Below, piece after piece: positions 32,475 through 41,816 of a stretch of DNA of 64,000 nt (position 1 is its first letter; every line of letters begins with the position of its first letter). The position numbers were made by a program, and so were the translations under genes. The stretch is from CAYVIB01 sp964451365 (GTDB lineage: Bacteria; Pseudomonadota; Gammaproteobacteria; Pseudomonadales; Cellvibrionaceae), in NCBI GenBank assembly GCA_964451365.1, contig CAYVIB010000011.1:1-64000 (forward strand). Direction: 5' to 3'. A model generated the notes under the pieces. It saw only the letters and a list, made by a program, of their open reading frames with translations. It ran no database searches and had not been told where the DNA came from.

Positions 32475-33995
32475 ATGGATTTTTCGGTCAAGAATATCAC
32501 GGTTGAAAAACAACGTTCCCAATGTATTGTTGTCTTTGCCCAGGCAAAAAAACTCCTGCCCAGTGCCCAACAACTGGATAGCCGGCACAGGTCAACCATC
32601 AGTGCCCTGGTCAATTCAGGAGACATTAAAGAGAAGGCGGGAACAGTCGCCTGGCTGCTGCTTCCCGCCGCCAGTGATGGCGATTCCCACCAGCGTGTGC
32701 TGGTAGTCAACCTGGGCAACAGCAAAAATAAGAAGAACACGGTCCAGGTGAATGAAAAGGACATGTTGACCACCCTGGAGTCGATAGCCAGCGCGGTTTG
32801 CCGTTCCAGCGCCAAGGACGTTACGCTGTATTTCGACGGTGTTGAGGTGGCCGGAGAAGGCGATGTTTCCCGTGACAGCGAGTGGCTGGGACAAATGACG
32901 TCCATTGTCTTCGAGAAAAGCCACTACCGCTTTACCACCACCAAAAGTAAAAAAGATGACGTGCCAGCGCTGAAAAAAGTCATCGTTGCCGACACTGACA
33001 ACAATCGAGCCAGGAAATGGAAAACCGGCCTTACCCGCGGCGCCGCCATCGGCAAAGGCATCAATTACGCGCGGGAACTGGGAAACCTGCCGGGCAACAT
33101 CTGCACCCCGGTTTATCTCGCCGACCAGGCAAAATCCCTTGCGGCCAGGCACGCCAAACTCACGGCCCGCAGCCTGGGCCAAAAACAAATGGAAAAATTG
33201 GGCATGGGCGCGTTTCTGTCCGTTGCCAAGGGGAGCGAACAGGAAGGTCAACTGATCCTGCTGGAATATAAAGGTGGCGCCGCGACAGCAAAACCCCATG
33301 TGCTGGTCGGCAAGGGAATCACCTTCGACACGGGCGGCATCAGCATCAAACCCGGCGCCGCGATGGACGAGATGAAATTCGACATGTGTGGTGCCGCGAG
33401 CGTGCTGGGAACCTTCCAGGCATTGATCGAGTTGAACGCCAGGGTTAACGTGGTGGGCATCATCGCGGCGGCGGAAAACATGCCAAGCCACCGGGCATCC
33501 AAACCCGGCGATATCGTCACCTCCATGTCCGGCCAGACTATTGAAATCCTGAACACCGACGCCGAAGGACGGCTGGTGTTGTGCGACGCCCTCACCTACG
33601 CCGAGCGCTACAAGCCCAAGAGCGTGGTGGATATCGCCACTCTCACCGGCGCCTGCGTTGTCGCCCTCGGTCACCACGCCACCGGACTCTACAGCAACGA
33701 CCAGAAACTCGCCGAGGCGCTGTTAAAGTCCGGCGAGTACTGCCACGACCGGGCCTGGCAAATGCCCTTGTGGGATGACTATCAAAAGCAACTACAGAGC
33801 AATTTCGCGGATATGGCCAATATCGGCGGCATGCCGGGCGGCAGTGTCACGGCGGCCTGCTTCCTGTCCCGATTTACCAAAAAATACAAATGGGCGCACC
33901 TGGACATCGCCGGCACCGCCTGGAAGAGCGGCGGCGCCAAGGGCGCCACCGGTCGTCCGGTCAGCCTGCTGGTGGACTATGTGCTCAATAATTAA
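32475..33995 (+). CDS. pepA: leucyl aminopeptidase (M17)
   Basis: Cytosolic dizinc/manganese aminopeptidase, in some relatives also a DNA-binding regulator. 506 residues: N-terminal domain (about 1-165), then the catalytic domain with VGKGITFDTGGISIKPGAAM (metal ligands Lys and Asp), MKFDMCGAASVLG, and the signature NTDAEGRLVLCDAL. C-terminal DIAGTAWKSGGAKGATGRPV is typical. Followed closely by holC, a common pairing. Confidence 0.95.
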   Translation: MDFSVKNITVEKQRSQCIVVFAQAKKLLPSAQQLDSRHRSTISALVNSGDIKEKAGTVAWLLLPAASDGDSHQRVLVVNLGNSKNKKNTVQVNEKDMLTTLESIASAVCRSSAKDVTLYFDGVEVAGEGDVSRDSEWLGQMTSIVFEKSHYRFTTTKSKKDDVPALKKVIVADTDNNRARKWKTGLTRGAAIGKGINYARELGNLPGNICTPVYLADQAKSLAARHAKLTARSLGQKQMEKLGMGAFLSVAKGSEQEGQLILLEYKGGAATAKPHVLVGKGITFDTGGISIKPGAAMDEMKFDMCGAASVLGTFQALIELNARVNVVGIIAAAENMPSHRASKPGDIVTSMSGQTIEILNTDAEGRLVLCDALTYAERYKPKSVVDIATLTGACVVALGHHATGLYSNDQKLAEALLKSGEYCHDRAWQMPLWDDYQKQLQSNFADMANIGGMPGGSVTAACFLSRFTKKYKWAHLDIAGTAWKSGGAKGATGRPVSLLVDYVLNN

Positions 33996-34052
33996 CGCCG
34001 ATGCAACAATATTGCTCGGCTTGGAAAAGGCTCGGCAGTTGAGGACGCCCTG

Positions 34053-34487
34053 GTGACAGAAGTTGATTTCTACGTCCTGGAAGCGGATAACCAAACCGCC
34101 CGCTGGCATTTCGCCTGCCGGCTGGTGGAAAAAGCCGTGCGCCAGGGCAATAAAGTAATGATCGCCACCGAAAACGAAACTGCAAGTCGCGAACTGGATC
34201 AACTGCTCTGGTCATTCAAGCCGGAGTCGTTCGTGCCGCACGTGATCCTGGGCGAGGACGGGAGTGAAGAAGCGCCGGTCGTTATCAGCCACGACGGCGA
34301 CGATGTCCAGCACCATGACGTGCTGGTTAATGTGCGAGCGAGCCTGCCACCCCAGTTCAGTCGCTTTAAACGGCTTGCGGAAATTGTTGTTCAGGACGAA
34401 ACTATATTGCAGGCTACCCGTAATAATTATGCTTTCTACAAGGAACGGGGATATCCGATTAAAACTCATAAACTAAGGAGCCTCTGA
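34053..34487 (+). CDS. holC: DNA polymerase III subunit chi
   Basis: Clamp-loader accessory subunit that binds SSB. 144 residues from GTG 34053; TEVDFYVLEAD at the start, ARWHFACRLVEKAVRQGNKV, LDQLLWSFKPESFVPH and DVLVNVRASLPPQFSRFKRL are characteristic. The C-terminus past residue 130 is family-variable. Lies 57 bp after pepA and upstream of valS, with one unknown gene between, a conserved order in this group. Confidence 0.9.
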   Translation: MTEVDFYVLEADNQTARWHFACRLVEKAVRQGNKVMIATENETASRELDQLLWSFKPESFVPHVILGEDGSEEAPVVISHDGDDVQHHDVLVNVRASLPPQFSRFKRLAEIVVQDETILQATRNNYAFYKERGYPIKTHKLRSL

Positions 34488-34531
34488 TCAAGTCCCTGTG
34501 GTCTCTGCGCAATCTTGATCAGAGGCTCCTT
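34476..34531. repeat. perfect 18-bp inverted repeat over the holC stop
   Basis: AAGGAGCCTCTGATCAAG (34476-34493) and its exact complement CTTGATCAGAGGCTCCTT (34514-34531) enclose 20 nt. The left arm contains the last four holC codons and the stop. No U tract follows, so it may be a terminator-like or mRNA-stabilising hairpin in the pepA-holC-valS transcript. Confidence 0.8.
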
Positions 34532-34572
34532 AAAACGTTAGCCAATTTAACAATTGAATTGGGCAGAACACC

Positions 34573-35469
34573 GTGAGACCAGACAAACCCAAACCCACCA
34601 AGTCCGAGCTTCTCGCCGAACTGGAATCCATTCGTTACTCGCTTTCGGACGAGGAAATTGAAGAACTGGGCGAACAGGAGGATCTGGAAATTCCGGTGCT
34701 GGTGGAACCGGTGTCCCTCGCCGATGAGACAGAAGAAAGCTCTGCCCTGGCCGATGAAACAGCATCGATGACGCTGACATCAATCGACGAGATTTCCGAG
34801 GACGACCTGATTTTCGATGATTCAGGTTCCCGCGCGCGCGATCACGCAGAAAAGACGAAAGAAAAAAAAGGGGTCACCTATCGTCCGTCCGCTCATGCGG
34901 AAGGCAACAACCCCGGTACCGCCGCCAGCGAAAGCGAGGGCGGCTCGGGCATAGCGGAAAAGAGTGTGGTATTCTCCAGATCCGAACCGGATTCTCCCGA
35001 GGCAACTATAACAACAATGGACGAGAAACCCGATTATTCCGAGCCCTCTCCCGGCCAGCAATCGCTGTTCGAGCAACCGCCCCTTACGAAAAAGGAAGCG
35101 CGCACGCCCAAGGAGGACAATCCAGCGAAAACATTTACCCCTGCATCCGGCAGTGGGGAAAATCCCTTTTTGCCAAAACATATTCGCGAACGCCTGAGCA
35201 AGGGCCGGTCCACCATCATGGACGAACTGATGCAGGTGGGCGACTCGCTCAGCCGGGATAAAACCCACTTTCCACCCCCTCCCGCCAACACCGACGCGCC
35301 TGCGCATCCGACGCCTGTGCTGCATTCTTCCAAACAAACCGACAGAATCGTCGAGGAACTGGTGGCGGAATATCTTCCGCGAATGGAAGCGGAACTGCGC
35401 AAACGGCTGCGCGAGCAACTGTCCAGGAGCGCCAACCATAAAGTTACCGATCCCGAAACCTCTTCCTGA
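34573..35469 (+). CDS. acidic low-complexity protein between holC and valS
   Basis: A 298-residue protein from GTG 34573. The N-terminal half is highly acidic (EEIEELGEQEDLEIPVLVEP) and the centre is rich in Ser/Pro/Lys and disordered. The C-terminus (about 200-290) is better conserved in character: NPFLPKHIRERLSKGRSTIM, then EELVAEYLPRMEAELRKRLREQL, a helical segment. I recognise this kind of protein from the holC-valS interval of Pseudomonas-like genomes, without a known function. Confidence 0.75.
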   Translation: MRPDKPKPTKSELLAELESIRYSLSDEEIEELGEQEDLEIPVLVEPVSLADETEESSALADETASMTLTSIDEISEDDLIFDDSGSRARDHAEKTKEKKGVTYRPSAHAEGNNPGTAASESEGGSGIAEKSVVFSRSEPDSPEATITTMDEKPDYSEPSPGQQSLFEQPPLTKKEARTPKEDNPAKTFTPASGSGENPFLPKHIRERLSKGRSTIMDELMQVGDSLSRDKTHFPPPPANTDAPAHPTPVLHSSKQTDRIVEELVAEYLPRMEAELRKRLREQLSRSANHKVTDPETSS

Positions 35470-35556
35470 CCGGCAACCGCCGATTACCCTCTACATCCGC
35501 GCCTCTCACAAGGTATAATTTGCGCCTTTTGAAATCATCAACAGGCAGTACCGGCA

Positions 35557-38337
35557 ATGGAAAAAACCTATCAACCCTCGGCAATCGAAAAAAAGTGGTA
35601 TGGCACCTGGGAGAACAATGGTTATTTCAAACCCAGTGGCGAGGGCGAATCTTATTGCATCATGATTCCGCCACCCAACGTTACCGGCAGTCTGCACATG
35701 GGCCACGGTTTCCAGGAAAGTATCATGGACGCCCTGGTGCGCTATCACCGAATGAAGGGCCGCAACACACTGTGGCAGGTGGGAACTGACCATGCCGGCA
35801 TCGCCACGCAAATGGTGGTTGAACGTATTCTTGATGCCGAGGGCAAAAGCCGGCACGACCTCGGACGCGAAAAATTTATCGAACGCGTGTGGGACTGGAA
35901 AGCCCACTCCGGCGGCACCATCACGCGACAACTGCGGCGCCTGGGCGCCAGCCCCGACTGGAGCCGCGAACGCTTCACCATGGATGACGGCTTTTACAAA
36001 GCCGTACAGGAAGTATTTGTAAGGCTGTACGAAGACGGCCTGATCTATCGCGGCAAACGGCTGGTAAACTGGGACCCGAAACTGCACACGGCCATTTCCG
36101 ATCTGGAAGTGATCAGCGAAGAAGAGCAAGGTTCGCTATGGCACTTCCGCTACCCACTGGCCAACCCGGCCAAAGGTGATCCGCAATATCTCGTTGTCGC
36201 CACCACCCGGCCGGAAACCATGCTGGGAGATACTGCTGTCGCCGTTCACCCCGAGGATGAACGCTATCAACGCCTGATCGGCAAAACAATAAAACTGCCA
36301 TTGACCGACCGCGAAATTCCGATTATCGCTGACGATTACGTGGATATGGAATTCGGCACCGGTTGCGTAAAAATAACGCCGGCGCATGACTTTAATGACT
36401 ACGAAATGGGCTTGCGCCACAACCTGCCACTCATTAATATTTTTAACGACGACGCCCAATTGAACAACAACGTGCCGGACAAATACCGGGGCATGGACCG
36501 TTTCGTCGCACGCAAGGAAGTTGTCGCCGACCTGGAAGCACTCGGCCTGCTGGAAAAAATCCAGCCCCACATGCTGAAAGTGCCGCGCGGGGATCGCACC
36601 GGTGTCGTGATCGAACCCTACCTGACGAACCAGTGGTACGTTAAAACCGCGCCTCTGGCGGAACAGGCCATCAAGGTGGTAGAAAGCGGCGAAATTAAAT
36701 TCGTCCCCAAACAATATGAAAACATGTACTTTTCCTGGATGCGCGATATCCAGGACTGGTGTATCTCCCGCCAGTTGTGGTGGGGCCATCGCATTCCCGC
36801 CTGGTACGACGACAACGGCAATGTTTATGTCGGCCGCAACGAGGAGGAAGTGCGCAACAAGCACAAGCTGGACGAAACCGTCCCCCTGACCCAGGATGAC
36901 GACGTGCTCGACACCTGGTTCTCTTCCGGGCTCTGGACATTCGGCACGCTCGGCTGGCCGGAGGAAACCGACTTCCTCAAAACCTTCCACCCGACGTCGG
37001 TGCTGGTGACCGGTTTCGATATAATTTTCTTCTGGGTGGCGCGCATGATCATGCTCACCCTGTACTTCAGAAAGGAAATTCCGTTCCATACGGTATATGT
37101 TCACGGACTGGTGCGAGACAGCCACGGCCAGAAGATGAGTAAGTCCAAGGGCAATGTGCTCGATCCCATCGACCTGATCGACGGCATCGATATTGATTCG
37201 CTGGTGACAAAGCGTACCCAGGGCCTGATGCGGCCACAGGACGCAAAAAAAATCGAAAAGATGACGCGCAAGGAATTTGCCGACGGCATTGCCGCCTATG
37301 GTACCGACGCACTGCGTTACACCTATTACTCGCTTGCATCCACCGGGCGGGATATTAATTTCGATGTGGGCCGTATCGAAGGCTTTCGCAACTTCTGCAA
37401 CAAATTGTGGAACGCCTCCAACTATGTATTGATGAACACGGAAAACCAGGACTGCGGCCAGTCCGGCGATACCGATTACGAATTGACACTGGTGGATCGT
37501 TGGATTATCTCCCGCCTGCAGCAGGCGGAAAGGGCGGTATGCGAAGGCTTCGACACGTATCGTCTCGACCTTGCCAGCCAGGCGCTTTACGACTTCGTCT
37601 GGAAAGATTACTGCGACTGGTACCTGGAGTTGACCAAGCCGGTTCTTTGGGGTGAGGACGTCGGTCCCGCTATCAAAAAAGGTATGCGCCGAACGCTGAT
37701 CCGCGTGCTGGAAACCACCCTGCGCCTGGCCCACCCGATGATGCCGTTTATTACCGAGGAAATCTGGCAGCGAGTCAAACCGCTGGCCGGCGCCAAAGGG
37801 AAGACGATTATGCTTGCGCCCTACCCCCGGGCGGACGAAAGCAAAATTGATTCGCAGGCGACGAAGGACATTGAATGGGTGAAAGGCGTCGTGGTGGGCA
37901 TTCGCAATATTCGCGGCGAAATGAATATCGCCCCTTCAAAAATGCTGCCGGTTTACGTGAAAAACGGCAGCGCGGAAGATCGACGATGCCTGAATGAAAA
38001 CACCCGCTTCCTGTGCAAGCTGGCGTCTCTTGAAAGCGTCAAGTGGCTCGAGGAAAAAGACGAAGCGCCCCTGTCCGCCGCCGCCCTGGTGGGCGATATG
38101 GAAATCCTGGTCCCCATGGCGGGGTTGATCGACAAAAATGTCGAACTGGCAAGGCTGAACAAGGAACTGGAAAAAACCCAGAAAGAACTGGAGCGTATCA
38201 AAGGCAAACTCGCCAACAGCAAATTTGTCGATAATGCGCCGACGGAAGTGGTCGAGAAGGAACGAGACAAATTGGCCAGTCACCAGGCGGCACTGGTTAA
38301 ACTGGCGCAACAACGGGATAAAATCGCCAGCCTCTAA
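35557..38337 (+). CDS. valS: valyl-tRNA synthetase
   Basis: Class I synthetase charging tRNA-Val. 926 residues; HIGH-type motif in PPPNVTGSLHMGHGF (about 43-57), the CP1 editing domain (about 190-350, TTRPETMLGDTAVAVHP), KMSKS in GQKMSKSKGNVLDP (about 525), an anticodon-binding domain and the C-terminal coiled coil (about 860-926, LARLNKELEKTQKELERIKG). Full length and intact. Terminator directly downstream. Confidence 0.97.
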   Translation: MEKTYQPSAIEKKWYGTWENNGYFKPSGEGESYCIMIPPPNVTGSLHMGHGFQESIMDALVRYHRMKGRNTLWQVGTDHAGIATQMVVERILDAEGKSRHDLGREKFIERVWDWKAHSGGTITRQLRRLGASPDWSRERFTMDDGFYKAVQEVFVRLYEDGLIYRGKRLVNWDPKLHTAISDLEVISEEEQGSLWHFRYPLANPAKGDPQYLVVATTRPETMLGDTAVAVHPEDERYQRLIGKTIKLPLTDREIPIIADDYVDMEFGTGCVKITPAHDFNDYEMGLRHNLPLINIFNDDAQLNNNVPDKYRGMDRFVARKEVVADLEALGLLEKIQPHMLKVPRGDRTGVVIEPYLTNQWYVKTAPLAEQAIKVVESGEIKFVPKQYENMYFSWMRDIQDWCISRQLWWGHRIPAWYDDNGNVYVGRNEEEVRNKHKLDETVPLTQDDDVLDTWFSSGLWTFGTLGWPEETDFLKTFHPTSVLVTGFDIIFFWVARMIMLTLYFRKEIPFHTVYVHGLVRDSHGQKMSKSKGNVLDPIDLIDGIDIDSLVTKRTQGLMRPQDAKKIEKMTRKEFADGIAAYGTDALRYTYYSLASTGRDINFDVGRIEGFRNFCNKLWNASNYVLMNTENQDCGQSGDTDYELTLVDRWIISRLQQAERAVCEGFDTYRLDLASQALYDFVWKDYCDWYLELTKPVLWGEDVGPAIKKGMRRTLIRVLETTLRLAHPMMPFITEEIWQRVKPLAGAKGKTIMLAPYPRADESKIDSQATKDIEWVKGVVVGIRNIRGEMNIAPSKMLPVYVKNGSAEDRRCLNENTRFLCKLASLESVKWLEEKDEAPLSAAALVGDMEILVPMAGLIDKNVELARLNKELEKTQKELERIKGKLANSKFVDNAPTEVVEKERDKLASHQAALVKLAQQRDKIASL

Positions 38338-38348
38338 TACCGATAACA

Positions 38349-38386
38349 GCACAGCAAATTGAAGTTATTTGCTGTGCCTGTTTTTT
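38349..38386 (+). terminator. intrinsic terminator after valS
   Basis: Perfect 11-bp stem GCACAGCAAAT / ATTTGCTGTGC (38349-38359, 38367-38377) followed by CTG and TTTTTT. It lies 12 bp after the valS stop. Confidence 0.92.
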
Positions 38387-38532
38387 GTATTAAAAAATAA
38401 TAACCACTGATCCGAATGGCGCTTACCGTGAAAATTCCTGGCAAAAATAGCACTGCTTTTTATCGCCTTACGAGTTTGTCATGGATGACCAATTCCGGCC
38501 TTACAAGCAATCAAAAGAAGTGCCGTTCACCG

Positions 38533-39522
38533 CTAATCCATAAACCCGTTTGCCCGATACCAGTTGATGGATTCCCCCACCATTTCATCCAGCGAGCCGG
38601 TTTGATACCGCAACTCCTTTTGCGCCTTTTCCGATCCAAAATAATAATGACCGAGAAATATCCGCATCCGGAATGAGTCCACGAATGGTTTCCTGCCGAA
38701 GATCCACGATGTATTTTCCACAATGTAAGCGAGCAGCATCAGCAACAGATAATTTTTGGGCGGAATCGAAATAGTGATGCCCAGCTTGCGGGCGACGCTC
38801 TGGGCGAATTCGGAATAGTCGCAATGTACATCGCTGAGGATATAGCGCTCACCGGGCTGTCCCATCGTCAGCGCATTCACATGCGCCCGGGCCACGTTTC
38901 GGGCACTGCAAAAACTTCCCCCGCCAGGCAGCTTAAAAGGCACTTTTCCCTTGTGCACGGCCAGAATCAATCGCCCCCACTGCAGCGTGTGATCATAGGG
39001 CCCCACCACGGCGCAAGGGTTGAGAATAATGGTTTCCAGCCCTCGATCCAGGGCGGCGATAACACGCTTTTCGGCCTCTCCTTTTGTACGGGCGTAGGGG
39101 CTGCGCGCCCGAAAACCCATAAGCGGTTCGGATTCATCCGCGATCGCATTTCTGTCGTCACGGGCACCGATGGTTGAAATGGTACTGGTATAAACCAGTC
39201 GCTTTACCTTGCATTCAATGGCCGCATCGATAACCTGTTCAGTACTTTCCACATTGCTCTTCCAAAGAAGCGGAAAATCCGCTCTCCTGCAGCTGGTATT
39301 ACCCGCGGCGTGAACGACATAATCACAACCTTCCATGGCGCTCAGCAGCGTCTGTTGATCGCCCAGTTCTCCCCGGATTATCCGTACAGGCAGTTGCTCA
39401 AGATACTTGACGCTGGACGTGGGCCTCACGTACGCCTGGACATCATAACCACTCCCCGCCAGGGCATCCGCCACGTTCAAGCCGACAAACCCGCTGCCGC
39501 CGGTCAAAAACACCTTCGCCAT
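38533..39522 (-). CDS. NAD-dependent epimerase/dehydratase (extended SDR, HpnA-like)
   Basis: A 329-residue extended short-chain dehydrogenase. Start at ATG 39522, which has AAGGGG 7 nt upstream; an ATG 30 bp further is less likely. Rossmann motif VFLTGGSGFVGLNVADAL at the N-terminus, VVHAAGNT, the catalytic Ser/Thr in YTSTISTIGA and YxxxK in SPYARTKGEAE, then LNPCAVVGPYDHT. Resembles hopanoid-associated sugar epimerases and dihydroflavonol-reductase-like proteins; the substrate is not determinable. No hopanoid genes are nearby. Lies just downstream of the interrupted gene at 39588-39905 on the same strand. Confidence 0.85.
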   Translation of the reverse strand: MAKVFLTGGSGFVGLNVADALAGSGYDVQAYVRPTSSVKYLEQLPVRIIRGELGDQQTLLSAMEGCDYVVHAAGNTSCRRADFPLLWKSNVESTEQVIDAAIECKVKRLVYTSTISTIGARDDRNAIADESEPLMGFRARSPYARTKGEAEKRVIAALDRGLETIILNPCAVVGPYDHTLQWGRLILAVHKGKVPFKLPGGGSFCSARNVARAHVNALTMGQPGERYILSDVHCDYSEFAQSVARKLGITISIPPKNYLLLMLLAYIVENTSWIFGRKPFVDSFRMRIFLGHYYFGSEKAQKELRYQTGSLDEMVGESINWYRANGFMD

Positions 39523-39587
39523 TCCAACCCCTTTTGTCGATTTTATTGACACAGGGAGATCAACCTATCCCGACAACGCGCCGGCTA

Positions 39588-39905
39588 TCACCAAGCGAGG
39601 CGCGAAAGTACCCGGCAATCGTTCGATCTACCGCAAGATTTTGTGATTATCATTAAATACGCCAGCAAGATCCAGTAGATGACAGGGATATTTAATAACC
39701 ATATCTTATATGGATCGCGATCCACCAAAACCATGGACGCTTCGGCGTATGGGTAGGAGATGTCTGAATTATCGTTCAGAAAATCCTATTCGCCACCGCG
39801 TGGAAGAATGCAGTTTTTAGCGAAAAATTTCACGCGGGCTTTCTCGCCATTAATCCGCTGATTGAATTTTTTCTTTAAATTGGTGTTTTTATCTATGGGC
39901 TTCAT
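39588..39905 (-). pseudogene. small gene interrupted by an in-frame amber codon
   Basis: From ATG 39905, with AAGGA 5 nt upstream, the frame encodes 39 residues (MKPIDKNTNLKKKFNQRING ... CILPRGGE), meets TAG at 39786-39788, and continues in the same frame for 65 more codons (DFLNDNSDISYPYAEASMVL, then a membrane segment IWLLNIPVIYWILLAYLMII) to TGA at 39588-39590. Either one nonsense mutation has broken a 105-codon gene or two short products exist. No family recognised. It would be transcribed into the downstream epimerase gene. It fills most of an otherwise empty 460-bp interval. Confidence 0.5.
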
Positions 39906-39985
39906 CTGATCCTTCGTATCTCTAATTTACACGTTCTGGCAATATGCCCACGGTTATTCATCGGCAGGTACTGTAGAGCTTTAAA

Positions 39986-41116
39986 ATGATCAGCAGGAAT
40001 TTTTACGGACACCCAAAGTCGTCATTCAAGCAGGATGACCAGAACTTCTCCAGCACGATAACGTCGGGGAACAGGCGAAAGCCGCCCCACTTCCGGTGCC
40101 TTTTGTTTACAGTCATCACAGTCGCCATACTAATGGGATGCGGAGGCAACACAGATATTAGGGAGAGAAATAGTTCAGGCGATAAAGAGAACGCGGTTTT
40201 TGCCAACACCGCTCCGCGTAAAGCTGCCGCAATCCCTGGATCACCTGATTTTGAAGTAATCCGCTGCAGCGACAATTCCCACCTGTTTGAGAATGACCTG
40301 CGGCAAGCCGAGGCAGTGGATAAAGCGAAAAATTCCGGTTGTGGCAGGATCGGCTCCAGGGAGTTTATTTTTGACCTGCCGCCACATTACGACCCGAACC
40401 ATTCCCCTGCATACCCGGTATTTTATGTTTGGCACGGCTGCGAAAGCTCCGGTGGCGGTTTTCGCAACGCGGTGAACATTACCGCCAGCAGCATTGAACC
40501 GGTGATTTCCATCTATCCCGACAGCGACGGCGATAACAACTGCTGGAGCGTAAGGGGTGAAAGCACACGTGATTTTAAATTTTTCGACTCCCTTCATCGG
40601 GCGATTACCCGAAGTTTCAATGTGGATGAAAACCGGGTTTTCTCCCTCGGGTTCAGCGCCGGCGCGTATATGACGCACTACCTGGGATGCACCAGAAATT
40701 CAATTATCCAGGGGCTGGCCGCCGTGGCCGGCGCGATACCCGAAGCCGCCCAACCATGTCAATCACCCATGCCCGCCCTTATCGCCCACGGCCGTGAAGA
40801 TACCGCGGTGGAGTATCTGCCCAATTTCGATAACACACTTGAGCACTATAGCCAGGTAAACCGCTGCCAAAATTCAGCATCTGTTTTTAAAAGCAGGGCT
40901 CCGTCCAACCTGGCAGACGAAGGTGTGACTTTTACCTGCCAGACACAAGCCTGTGAGACCACCCTTCGTTATTGCGTGGCTGCCTGCAGCGAGGGGCCAG
41001 GAAATTGCCTGAGGGAACGCTCAAACCATCCACCGGCAAATATGGCGGCGCATGACCTGAGCACCTGGATATGGTTTATCAAGTGGAGCGTCGGGGACTT
41101 GCTCAATAGCAGCTGA
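39986..41116 (+). CDS. secreted CE1-like esterase / PHB-depolymerase-like lipoprotein
   Basis: A 376-residue alpha/beta hydrolase. A long basic N-terminus precedes a signal segment and lipobox (CLLFTVITVAILMGCGG, Cys at about 52), so the real start may be further in. The hydrolase domain has YPVFYVWHGCESSGGGFRN (oxyanion-side motif HGC), the nucleophile Ser224 in LGFSAGAYMTHY, and PALIAHGREDTAVEYLPN with the acid and HDLSTWIW with the likely His. Multiple Cys suggest disulphides. The family includes feruloyl and acetylxylan esterases and PHB depolymerases; a plant cell-wall role fits the neighbourhood but is inferred. Confidence 0.8.
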   Translation: MISRNFYGHPKSSFKQDDQNFSSTITSGNRRKPPHFRCLLFTVITVAILMGCGGNTDIRERNSSGDKENAVFANTAPRKAAAIPGSPDFEVIRCSDNSHLFENDLRQAEAVDKAKNSGCGRIGSREFIFDLPPHYDPNHSPAYPVFYVWHGCESSGGGFRNAVNITASSIEPVISIYPDSDGDNNCWSVRGESTRDFKFFDSLHRAITRSFNVDENRVFSLGFSAGAYMTHYLGCTRNSIIQGLAAVAGAIPEAAQPCQSPMPALIAHGREDTAVEYLPNFDNTLEHYSQVNRCQNSASVFKSRAPSNLADEGVTFTCQTQACETTLRYCVAACSEGPGNCLRERSNHPPANMAAHDLSTWIWFIKWSVGDLLNSS

Positions 41117-41125
41117 ATGAAACGG

Positions 41126-41146
41126 AGGGCTGTCGAACAGCTCTTT
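41126..41146. terminator. terminator-like hairpin between convergent genes
   Basis: AGGGCTGT / ACAGCTCT with loop CGA and one mismatch, followed by TTT. It lies between the convergent esterase and DUF411 genes. Confidence 0.4.
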
Positions 41147-41188
41147 GGCGCGATTAAAACAACCATTAACATTGCAATCGCGCAAAAG

Positions 41189-41716
41189 TTACTGATCCGT
41201 GGGAGACGCAACTTCCGCATAAACCGTGGTCGAGCCGTCCTTGTTTATCTGCACGATCCGGTAGGGTTCGAAGCGATCCCCCATTTCCATTCCGGGGCTG
41301 CCGACCGGCATGCCGGGAACCGCCAGGCCTATGGCATTGGCGGGTTTTTCCGCAAGAAAACGCTTAATATATTTAGCCGGAATATGTCCCTCGAAAACAT
41401 AACCATCCGGTGACACCGCTGTGTGACAGGAACTCTGCCCGGGTTTGATCCCATGCCTGCCCTTGATTTCGGTCATATTGGTTTCGTTGTGAACGCCTGT
41501 CGCGAAACCCGCCGCTTTCAGATGATCTATCCAGACCCCACAGCAACCGCAGGTCGGGCTCTTGAAAACCTCCAGGGCTACTTTTTCGGCCGTTGCCGGC
41601 GCCTTAGCGACAGCGGAAGATGCGACTGAATTTACATTGGTCGAATTGTCGCAGGCAGCCAGCAACGGCAGTACTGCCAGCGAGAGCAGGAGATTTTTCA
41701 GGGAAAATGGCACCAT
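41189..41716 (-). CDS. DUF411 metal-binding lipoprotein
   Basis: A 175-residue exported lipoprotein: lipobox LPLLAACDN (Cys22), then the DUF411 domain with the metal-site motif SPTCGCCGVWIDHL, followed by ETNMTEIKGRHGIKPG, SCHTAVSPDGYVFEGHIPAK and AVPGMPVGSPGMEMGD (a Met-rich end). DUF411 proteins are associated with copper resistance loci. Here it lies 5 kb from a cus efflux operon and 1.3 kb from a copper radical oxidase. The start has GGAG 9 nt upstream. A 22-codon frame with a strong ribosome binding site precedes it. Confidence 0.88.
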   Translation of the reverse strand: MVPFSLKNLLLSLAVLPLLAACDNSTNVNSVASSAVAKAPATAEKVALEVFKSPTCGCCGVWIDHLKAAGFATGVHNETNMTEIKGRHGIKPGQSSCHTAVSPDGYVFEGHIPAKYIKRFLAEKPANAIGLAVPGMPVGSPGMEMGDRFEPYRIVQINKDGSTTVYAEVASPTDQ

Positions 41717-41747
41717 TTGTCACTCCAGTGATAGGTATGAAATTTGG

Positions 41748-41816
41748 CTATTTGACCGTGGCATACTCTGTTTGTTTTAACTCTTTTCGCTTTTCCGTTG
41801 CCGTAATATCCGCCAT
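41748..41816 (-). CDS. possible 22-residue leader peptide
   Basis: MADITATEKRKELKQTEYAT followed by VK and TAG. The ATG at 41816 is preceded by CAGGAGAGG, a strong ribosome binding site, and the frame ends 31 bp before the DUF411 start on the same strand. The short hydrophilic product has no Cys or His, so it is not itself a metal binder. It could be a translated leader that regulates the DUF411 gene, or a gene remnant. Confidence 0.4.
   Translation of the reverse strand: MADITATEKRKELKQTEYATVK

Noticed and set aside
36136..37734. 532-codon open frame antisense to valS
   Set aside because: Lies entirely within valS, whose motifs are intact; the antisense product shows no family features.
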